NCBI GenBank assembly: GCA_016288175.1
Contig: JAEEYN010000031.1
Location: 1 to 8,560 of the forward strand
Origin: Bacillota bacterium
GTDB lineage: Bacteria; Bacillota; Clostridia; Christensenellales; CAG-138
DNA length: 8,560 nucleotides
Direction: 5' to 3'
This document shows, in pieces, positions 1 to 4,857 of this stretch. Every line of letters begins with the position of its first letter. Within the stretch, counting starts at the first letter, position 1. The position numbers and the translations under genes are program-made. The notes under the pieces were generated by a model, which made no database searches, had not been told where the DNA came from, and saw only the letters and a list, made by a program, of their open reading frames with translations.

Positions 1-115
1 GCTTCGCGCCGGCAGGCGCGGGCGGACGCATTCAATCTTCATTGCGGGAAACGGTATTCGCCTTTTGCGGGCTTTTGCCGCCCGGCCGGGTACAGTCTGC
101 CATTTTCCCATATAC

Positions 116-144
116 ATTATAACCGCAAAGCGGAGGGATTGCAA
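116..144 (-). promoter_or_regulatory. Sigma-A-type promoter firing leftward
   Basis: Read on the minus strand, a -35 box TTGCAA (144-139) is followed after exactly 17 bases by a consensus -10 box TATAAT (121-116). Transcription would start near 109 and leave the window, so its gene must lie mostly or wholly to the left, divergent from glgC. The -35 box falls inside the loop of an 8-bp hairpin (127-156). Confidence 0.55.
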
Positions 145-158
145 GCGTTCCGCTTTTT
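127..158 (+). terminator. Possible intrinsic terminator overlapping the leftward promoter
   Basis: AAAGCGGA (127-134) pairs perfectly with TCCGCTTT (149-156) around a 14-base loop, and the T run 154-158 partly lies in the stem. On the + strand this could end a transcript entering from the left. The long loop and short free T tail make it weaker than the other terminators in the window. It may instead matter as DNA or RNA structure around the minus-strand promoter. Confidence 0.35.
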
Positions 159-257
159 CCGGCGTCCTCCGCCGCGGCCGCTTTGCCTCGGTTTCACCGC
201 TTTTTGCCGTTTCAGCCCCTTTTTTATCAGTTTTTATGCAAACCGGTAAAAAAGCTC

Positions 258-285
258 TTGCCATTTCGCGGATATTTGGTAAAAT
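258..285 (+). promoter_or_regulatory. Promoter of the glgC operon
   Basis: TTGCCA (258-263) serves as -35 box and TAAAAT (280-285) as -10 box, 16 bases apart. A TG dinucleotide at 277-278 gives an extended -10. The predicted start near 292 leaves a leader of about 125 nt before glgC. It is the only convincing plus-strand promoter between position 1 and glgC. Confidence 0.55.
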
Positions 286-291
286 ATAAGT

Positions 292-416
292 TAGGACCCG
301 TATGCGGGCTTCCCGATTATATCATCGGCGTCCTTTTCAGTTTTACGCAGACAAGGAAGCGATTGTGAAAACGTATTGCTCCGCTTCCCATCAAAATCCA
401 CAAGGGAGGGATCCAA
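292..416 (+). promoter_or_regulatory. glgC 5' leader with three hairpins and ribosome binding site
   Basis: Three local hairpins can be drawn: CCCG-TATG-CGGG (297-308), CCGAT/ATCGG (313-317 with 324-328), and GGAAGCG/CGCTTCC (355-361 with 382-388, 20-base loop). The third ends about 15 bases before the Shine-Dalgarno GGGAGGG (404-410), which is six bases from the glgC ATG. There is no T-rich terminator tail, so any control would act on translation or RNA stability. It matches no riboswitch class I recognise. Confidence 0.35.
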
Positions 417-1649
417 ATGCCCGGAAAAAAGATCGTAGCCATGCTGTTGGCCGGCGGCCAGGGAAGCCGTCTCGGTGAGCTCACGAAAAGCATGGCAAAA
501 CCCGCAGTCCCCTTCGGAGGAAAATACCGAATCATCGATTTTCCTCTTTCCAACTGTGTGAACTCCGATATCGACACCGTCGGCGTTCTGACCCAGTATG
601 AACCGCTTGCGCTGAATTCCTATCTCGGGAACGGCCAGGCGTGGGATCTGGACAGGAACAACGGCGGCGTTTTTGTTCTTCCGCCCTATGTGCGCGGCTC
701 GAGCGGAAGGTGGTATTCCGGAACGGCAAACGCGATCTATCAGAACATCCCGTTCATCGACCAGTATGACCCCGAATACGTCCTCATCCTCTCCGGCGAC
801 CACATCTATAAAATGGACTATGCCGAAATGCTCCGCCGCCATATCGAAAAAGGCGCGGACGCGACGATCGCCGTTCTGACGGTCCCGCTCGAGGAGGCGC
901 ACCGCTTCGGCATCATGAACACGGACGAAAACGGCAGGATCGTCGAATTCGAGGAGAAGCCGAAGCAGCCGAAGAGCACGAAGGCTTCGATGGGCATCTA
1001 TATCTTTACCTATAAGATGCTGAAGAAATATCTCGTCTCGGATGCCGCGGATGAAGCGAGCGAGAACGATTTCGGCAAGAACATCATCCCGAACATGATC
1101 AACGACGGGCGGAAGATGTTCGCCTGGGATTTCGACGGCTATTGGAAGGATGTCGGAACGATCGGCAGCCTTTGGGAAGCGAATATGGATCTTCTCGGCG
1201 AAAGCCCGAAGTTCAACCTCTATGATAAAGAATGGCGCATCTATTCCAGGAGCCCGATCATGCCCCCGCATTACGTCGGGGCAAGCGCGGAGGTTGCAGA
1301 CAGCCTCATCACCGAGGGCTGCCAGGTCAACGGCGCGATCCGTCACAGCGTGCTTTTCGCTGGCGTAATCGTTGAAGAAGGCGCCGTTGTGGAGGATTCG
1401 ATCATCATGCCGAACTCCGTGATCAAAAAAGGCGCCGTCGTCAAAAAAGCCATCGTCGGCGAAAATGTCACGGTCGGCGAAGGCGCACTCGTCGGCTGCG
1501 AAAAGCTTCCGGCGGACGGCGATTACGACACGAAGCTGACCGGGGACATCACCCTCATCGCGAATTCGATGATCGTCGCCGGCGGCATACGCGTTCCGAA
1601 GGGCAAGGTCATAAGCTTCGTTACCGAGCCCGAAGAAAAAAAGGACTAA
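417..1649 (+). CDS. glgC: Glucose-1-phosphate adenylyltransferase, catalytic subunit GlgC
   Basis: Makes ADP-glucose and pyrophosphate from ATP and glucose-1-phosphate, the committed step of bacterial glycogen synthesis, in the cytosol. The 410-residue product has the usual family length. The N-terminal nucleotidyltransferase domain carries AGGQGSRLGELT (12-23), KPAVPFGGKYRIIDFP (28-43), WYSGTANAIYQN (99-110), SGDHIYKMDY (126-135, with the catalytic-type Asp128), EEKP (179-182, Lys181 at the sugar-phosphate position), ASMGIY (190-195) and YWKDVGT (242-248). From roughly residue 285 onward, hexapeptide-like repeats indicate the left-handed beta-helix used for oligomerisation. The start is fixed by GGGAGGG six bases upstream. 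It is first in an operon with glgD, 15 bases downstream. In Firmicutes GlgC is usually the active subunit of a GlgC/GlgD hetero-oligomer; that assembly is inferred here. Confidence 0.97.
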   Translation: MPGKKIVAMLLAGGQGSRLGELTKSMAKPAVPFGGKYRIIDFPLSNCVNSDIDTVGVLTQYEPLALNSYLGNGQAWDLDRNNGGVFVLPPYVRGSSGRWYSGTANAIYQNIPFIDQYDPEYVLILSGDHIYKMDYAEMLRRHIEKGADATIAVLTVPLEEAHRFGIMNTDENGRIVEFEEKPKQPKSTKASMGIYIFTYKMLKKYLVSDAADEASENDFGKNIIPNMINDGRKMFAWDFDGYWKDVGTIGSLWEANMDLLGESPKFNLYDKEWRIYSRSPIMPPHYVGASAEVADSLITEGCQVNGAIRHSVLFAGVIVEEGAVVEDSIIMPNSVIKKGAVVKKAIVGENVTVGEGALVGCEKLPADGDYDTKLTGDITLIANSMIVAGGIRVPKGKVISFVTEPEEKKD

Positions 1650-1664
1650 GGGAGGCGTGAAACC

Positions 1665-2795
1665 ATGAACAACAACGCATTCGGTCTTATCTACACCGGC
1701 GAGGCGAACGCCCAGCTTCGGGAGCTGACTTTCTCCCGCTCCGTCGCCGCCGTTCCGTTCGGCGGAAGGTACCGCACGATCGACTTTGTCCTTTCCGATA
1801 TTGTCAATTCCGGCATTTCAAACGTCGGTCTCATCGCCCAGCGCAATTATCACTCGCTGATGGACCACCTCGGCAGCGGCAAGGAATGGGATCTCCACCG
1901 CAAAAGGGACGGTCTGTTCATCCTTCCGCCCTTCGTGACAAAGGACAACACCGGCGTTTACCGCGGGACCGTCGACGCGATCCGCTCCGTGCTCGGCTAT
2001 GTCCGCCGCAGCTCCCAGCGCTATGTCATCCTCACCGGCAGCCACACCGTTTACAACACGACCTTCGACGCAATGCTCGCGCAGCATATCGCGACCGGTG
2101 CGGATGTGACCATCATGTACAGCGACGAAAAGCTCGACGAGCTTGATCCGAACGAGCAGTTCGACGATCTCCGCCTCACGATGGACGAGACCGGCCGCGT
2201 GACGGACCTTGCCTTCAACCCGCATAATTCCGACGTCCCGCATATTGGCTGCGACGCCTATATTATGGAAAAGACGCTGCTCGAATACCTCATCGAGGAC
2301 GCTTCGGCCCACGGCGATTCGGATTTCATGCAGGATGTTCTGATCAAGAACGCGCAGAAATTCCGCTTCTACGGCTGGAAATACAGCGGCTATGTCGCAA
2401 GGCTCAATTCGCTCAACCAGTTCTATAAGCACAATATGAACCTTCTTCGCCACGAAGTCGCCGCCGATCTTTTCAGCCCCGCCCACCCGATCTACACTAA
2501 GGTCAAGGACGAAGTCCCCGCCCGCTATGTCGGAGAAGGCCGCGCGGTGAACAGCATCGTTGCCGACGGCTGCGTCATCGAGGGCGAGGTCGAGAATTCG
2601 ATCCTCTTCCGCGGCGTCCATGTTGGCAAAGGCGCAAAGGTCAAGAACTGCATCCTGATGCAGGCGACCTTCGTCGGCACCGGCAGCGAGCTTAATTACA
2701 TGGTCCTCGACAAGGGCGTCACCATTCTGAACGGACGCCTGCTCTCCGGCCACGAAAGCTATCCGATGATCCTCCGAAAGGGCGTCACGGTCTGA
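1665..2795 (+). CDS. glgD: GlgD, non-catalytic ADP-glucose pyrophosphorylase subunit
   Basis: A 376-residue paralogue of GlgC. The fold is kept: AVPFGGRYRTIDFVLSD (29-45), EWDLHRKRDGLFILPP (74-89), GTVDAIR (101-107) and a C-terminal beta-helix repeat region. Two catalytic signatures are lost. The Gly-rich GGxGxRL nucleotide loop is replaced by YTGEANAQLREL (10-21), and the SGDH motif reads TGSH (124-127), so Ser126 replaces the catalytic Asp. This degeneration is the hallmark of GlgD, which in Firmicutes raises the activity and alters the kinetics of the GlgC/GlgD complex. GGAGG (1651-1655) lies nine bases before the ATG, and only 15 bases separate it from glgC, so the two are co-transcribed and probably made in matched amounts. 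Confidence 0.95.
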   Translation: MNNNAFGLIYTGEANAQLRELTFSRSVAAVPFGGRYRTIDFVLSDIVNSGISNVGLIAQRNYHSLMDHLGSGKEWDLHRKRDGLFILPPFVTKDNTGVYRGTVDAIRSVLGYVRRSSQRYVILTGSHTVYNTTFDAMLAQHIATGADVTIMYSDEKLDELDPNEQFDDLRLTMDETGRVTDLAFNPHNSDVPHIGCDAYIMEKTLLEYLIEDASAHGDSDFMQDVLIKNAQKFRFYGWKYSGYVARLNSLNQFYKHNMNLLRHEVAADLFSPAHPIYTKVKDEVPARYVGEGRAVNSIVADGCVIEGEVENSILFRGVHVGKGAKVKNCILMQATFVGTGSELNYMVLDKGVTILNGRLLSGHESYPMILRKGVTV

Positions 2796-2816
2796 TCCCC
2801 GGAAGGAAGTGCTCCT

Positions 2817-3200
2817 ATGAAACGTTTTGATCTTTCCGAATACTGGTCAGCGATCATTTCGGGCGATTACCCTGCGATCTCCTCGTTTTTCCTGCCGGAA
2901 GCCCATGTCTACTGGCACAACACGAACGAATGCTTCACTGTCGATGAATTCGTCCGCGTCAACAAGGTCTACCCCGGTCTTTGGAAAGCGGAGATCCAGT
3001 ATGAGTTCCGCATCGGCGAATTCAACGAGGAACTCGTCATCTGCGCCGTCCGTGTTTTTTCCGAAAAACGCTCCTTCCACTGCTGCTCCGCCATCCAGCT
3101 CCACGGGGATCTGATCTCCGTCATCAACGAATACTGGGGCGAGGACGGACCGCCGCCGGAATGGCGCGCCGAGATGAAGATCGGCAGCCCGATCGAATAA
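2817..3200 (+). CDS. Small NTF2/SnoaL-like protein of unknown role
   Basis: A 127-residue soluble protein with no signal peptide or membrane segment. The opening YWSAIISGDYPAISSFFLPEA (9-29), then WHNTNECFTVDEF (33-45), alternating hydrophobic strands, and a C-terminal YWGEDGPPPEWR (106-117) match the nuclear transport factor 2-like (SnoaL-like) cone fold common in Clostridia. Such proteins may bind small ligands or act as enzymes, but no catalytic residues can be assigned. AAGGA (2803-2807) precedes the ATG by nine bases. It starts 21 bases after glgD and is followed by a terminator, so it is the last gene of the glgCD operon. A role in glycogen metabolism is guilt by association only. Confidence 0.8.
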   Translation: MKRFDLSEYWSAIISGDYPAISSFFLPEAHVYWHNTNECFTVDEFVRVNKVYPGLWKAEIQYEFRIGEFNEELVICAVRVFSEKRSFHCCSAIQLHGDLISVINEYWGEDGPPPEWRAEMKIGSPIE

Positions 3201-3220
3201 ACTATATTTTCACACGCGCT

Positions 3221-3251
3221 GCGGCGGGGCTTGTTTTTCCCCGCCGCTTTT
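3221..3251 (+). terminator. Intrinsic terminator of the glgC-glgD operon
   Basis: A perfect 9-bp GC stem, GCGGCGGGG (3221-3229) with CCCCGCCGC (3239-3247), closes a T-rich 9-base loop and is followed by TTTT (3248-3251). It lies 20 bases after the stop codon of the NTF2-like gene. Its loop and right arm are shared with the promoter of the next operon. Confidence 0.85.
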
Positions 3252-3259
3252 GTTATAAT
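3231..3259 (+). promoter_or_regulatory. Promoter of the TM1266-hydEGF operon, nested in a terminator
   Basis: A consensus TATAAT -10 box (3254-3259) carries an extended TG (3251-3252). Seventeen bases upstream is a weak -35 box, TTGTTT (3231-3236), which falls in the loop of the preceding terminator; the terminator's right arm forms the spacer. The predicted start is near 3266, giving a leader of about 190 nt. Confidence 0.6.
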
Positions 3260-3265
3260 TCCCAT

Positions 3266-3438
3266 GCCGAACCGAAGGAGCTTTCAAAAACCCCGACGGC
3301 AGGCATAAAGAAAATAACCGGACTTCCGACACGAGGGCTTTCTTCCTTGAAGACCCGAACGAAGGGGCAGGCAATACGGGCAGCGGTTTTTTCCGTGCGT
3401 CGATCGTTATTCATGCGCTCCTTCGGGAGCGCTTTTTT
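3266..3438 (+). ncRNA. Candidate structured leader RNA (attenuator or riboswitch) of the hyd operon
   Basis: About 170 nt of non-coding leader lie between the hyd promoter and a terminator placed 16 bases before the first gene. CCGAAGGAGC (3272-3281) is perfectly complementary to GCTCCTTCGG (3417-3426), the left arm, loop and first right-arm base of that terminator. The two pairings cannot coexist, as expected for an anti-terminator. A second helix, CGACG (3294-3298) with CGTCG (3398-3402), nests inside the first. GGCAGGCA occurs twice (3298-3305 and 3366-3373), and a related GGGCAG lies at 3378-3383. I recognise no Rfam class. It could also be a free small RNA of about 170 nt. The ligand or trigger is unknown; a link to iron, redox or hydrogenase demand is inferred from the downstream genes only. 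Confidence 0.5.
3415..3438 (+). terminator. Leader terminator just upstream of the TM1266-like gene
   Basis: GCGCTCC (3415-3421) and GGAGCGC (3426-3432) form a perfect 7-bp stem closed by a stable cUUCGg tetraloop, followed by six T (3433-3438). This is a textbook intrinsic terminator. It lies inside the operon's leader, between the promoter and the Shine-Dalgarno at 3444, so it should limit read-through into the hyd genes unless it is prevented from forming. Confidence 0.8.
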
Positions 3439-3454
3439 CGTGCAGGAGAGCCGA

Positions 3455-3733
3455 ATGATCAAAAAGGAGCAAACCGTGGAAACCGTCGAAACCAGAGTCG
3501 CCCAGATCGGCATCGTCGTCGAGAACCCCGATTCCGTTGAAAAACTTAACGCCCTTCTGCATGAATACGGCCGCTATATCATCGGCAGGATGGGCATCCC
3601 CTACCACAGGCGCAATATCAGCATCATCTCCGTTGTGCTCGACGCGCCGATGAACGTCATCTCCGGACTATCCGGCAAGATCGGCATGCTCGAAGGCGTG
3701 ACGGCGAGCGCCGTTTATTCGAAACTCAGCTGA
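3455..3733 (+). CDS. TM1266-type putative [FeFe]-hydrogenase-system regulator
   Basis: A 92-residue (or 85-residue) small cytosolic protein matching the TM1266-like family of putative iron-only hydrogenase system regulators, which have an ACT/NikR-C-like ferredoxin fold. Characteristic are RVAQIGIVVENPDSVEKLN, LHEYGRYIIGRMGIPY, NISIISVVLDAP and a terminal segment ending AVYSKLS. Family members commonly lie next to hydEFG genes, as here; their biochemical role is not established. The ATG at 3455 has AGGAG (3444-3448) six bases upstream. An in-frame GTG at 3476 has an equally good AAGGAG (3464-3469) six bases upstream and would give an 85-residue protein closer to the family's usual length of about 80. 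It is first in the hyd operon, directly after the leader terminator, and ends 17 bases before hydE. No DNA-binding motif is apparent. Confidence 0.88.
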   Translation: MIKKEQTVETVETRVAQIGIVVENPDSVEKLNALLHEYGRYIIGRMGIPYHRRNISIISVVLDAPMNVISGLSGKIGMLEGVTASAVYSKLS

Positions 3734-3750
3734 TCCCGGCTGCAGCATTT

Positions 3751-4800
3751 ATGGACGTTAACGCGATAACCGAAAAACTGATCCGGGGCGAGCTTATTGA
3801 CGAAGCCGGATTCGCCGAGCTGATCCGCGCCGATTCGCCGGAGCTCCGCGCCGCGCTTGCCGGCGCCGCGCGTGAAAAATGCCGCGCCGTCTACGGAAAC
3901 GCGGTCCATATCCGCGGGCTGATCGAGTTCACCAATTACTGCAAAAACAACTGCTTCTACTGCGGCATCCGCGCGGGCTGCAAAAGCGCGGAGCGCTACC
4001 GCCTTTCGGAGGAGGAGATACTCTCCTGCTGCCGCGAGGGCTATGAGCTCGGCTTCCGCACCTTTGTTCTGCAGGGCGGCGAGGACCCGTTTTTCACGCC
4101 GGAGCGCATCGAAAACATCGTTCGCGCCATAAAAAAAGCGCACCCCGACTGCGCCGTGACGCTCTCCGTCGGCGAGCATCCGAAGGAGGTCTATGCCCTT
4201 TGGAAACAAGCCGGCGCGGACCGCTATCTTCTCCGCCACGAAACGGCGGATAAGGCGCATTACGAAAGTCTGCATCCGGCCGAAATGAGCTTCGAAAACC
4301 GCATGCGCTGCCTGCGCGACCTGCGCGCACTCGGCTATCAGGTCGGCTGCGGCATGATGGTCGGCTCGCCCGGTCAGATGCCGGAAACGCTCGCCCGCGA
4401 TCTCGTCTTCATCCAAAGCTTCCGCCCGGAAATGGTCGGCATCGGGCCCTTCATCCCCGCGAAGGATACGCCCTTCGAAAGCGAAAAAGCCGGAACTCTC
4501 GAGATGACGCTTCTTCTGCTCTCCGTTATCCGCCTCATTTTGCCGGAAGTGCTGCTTCCCGCAACGACAGCGCTCGGCACGATCCACCCGCGCGGCCGCG
4601 AAATGGGCATCCTCGCAGGCGCGAACGTCTGTATGCCCAACCTCTCCCCCGTCTCCGTGCGCAAAAAGTACGCACTGTACGACAACAAGATCTGCACCGG
4701 CGACGAAGCCGCGCAGTGCCTCGGCTGCCTCGGTGCGAGAATACGCTCCGTTGGCGGCGAGATCGTCATCGCGCGCGGCGACAGCAAGCTAAAACCCTGA
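3751..4800 (+). CDS. hydE: [FeFe]-hydrogenase maturase HydE (radical SAM)
   Basis: A radical SAM TIM-barrel enzyme of 349 residues, a normal HydE length. With HydG and HydF it builds the 2Fe subcluster of the H-cluster; HydE acts on the HydG-derived iron-CO/CN-cysteine complex on the way to the dithiomethylamine-bridged cluster. The radical SAM cluster motif CxxxCxxC is Cys64, Cys68 and Cys71, followed by GGED (109-112) and RHET (162-165). The accessory C-terminal Cx7CxxC is also present (Cys315, Cys323, Cys326); it is found in many but not all HydE proteins and is not essential in those tested. The gene lies 17 bases after the TM1266-like gene. No clear Shine-Dalgarno precedes the ATG, so translation may be coupled to the upstream gene. 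Normal HydE N-terminal spacing supports this start. Confidence 0.96.
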   Translation: MDVNAITEKLIRGELIDEAGFAELIRADSPELRAALAGAAREKCRAVYGNAVHIRGLIEFTNYCKNNCFYCGIRAGCKSAERYRLSEEEILSCCREGYELGFRTFVLQGGEDPFFTPERIENIVRAIKKAHPDCAVTLSVGEHPKEVYALWKQAGADRYLLRHETADKAHYESLHPAEMSFENRMRCLRDLRALGYQVGCGMMVGSPGQMPETLARDLVFIQSFRPEMVGIGPFIPAKDTPFESEKAGTLEMTLLLLSVIRLILPEVLLPATTALGTIHPRGREMGILAGANVCMPNLSPVSVRKKYALYDNKICTGDEAAQCLGCLGARIRSVGGEIVIARGDSKLKP

Positions 4801-4857
4801 AAAAGAAAAAACCACTGCGGGGAAAGGTCCGCCCTGCCCCCAAAGAAAGGAAATAAT

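Larger units (their letters stand above)
1..250. other. Intergenic region without a recognisable gene
   Basis: No recognisable protein is encoded here. Two plus-strand frames stay open by chance in this GC-rich stretch, but their translations are rich in Arg, Phe and Ser, have no ribosome binding site and match no family I know. A 6-bp hairpin, CGCGCC-GGCA-GGCGCG, lies at 5-20, and a perfect 10-bp palindrome, CCCGGCCGGG, at 81-90. On the minus strand an ATG at 42-40 opens a frame that runs off the window edge, but no Shine-Dalgarno precedes it, so a leftward gene start here is possible and unproven. The clear signals are the minus-strand promoter and the hairpin listed separately. Confidence 0.5.

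Noticed and set aside
65..368. Two short plus-strand ORFs before glgC
   Set aside because: They have no ribosome binding site and no recognisable sequence, and they overlap the glgC promoter and leader.
291..1346. Long minus-strand ORF opposite glgC
   Set aside because: It is antisense to an unmistakable GlgC, has an atypical composition rich in Asp, Val, Arg and Ala with no family match, and is explained by GC-rich codon positions keeping the opposite frame open.
1818..2753. Long minus-strand ORF opposite glgD
   Set aside because: Shadow of the GlgD codon pattern; no domain, no ribosome binding site and a low-complexity translation.
3264..3308. A 14-codon leader peptide, MPNRRSFQKPRRQA
   Set aside because: The predicted transcript starts at about 3266, so the ATG at 3264-3266 would not be in the RNA. 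There is no ribosome binding site and no run of regulatory codons.
3298..3438. Assignment of the hyd leader to the NiCo (czcD) riboswitch or another known class
   Set aside because: GCAGGCAA is reminiscent of one conserved element of the NiCo class as I remember it, but the second conserved half with a GGGACAG-like element and the four-helix layout cannot be found. Signatures of the T-box, TPP, FMN, SAM-I, cobalamin and c-di-GMP classes are also absent.
3161..3733. A 190-residue version of the TM1266-like protein
   Set aside because: The extra N-terminal part overlaps the end of the NTF2-like gene and reads through two intrinsic terminators and a promoter. The family protein is about 80 residues, so the start at 3455 or 3476 is used.
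3715..4587. Long minus-strand ORF opposite hydE
   Set aside because: Shadow frame of HydE with an Ala/Glu/Arg-rich translation and no recognisable motif.
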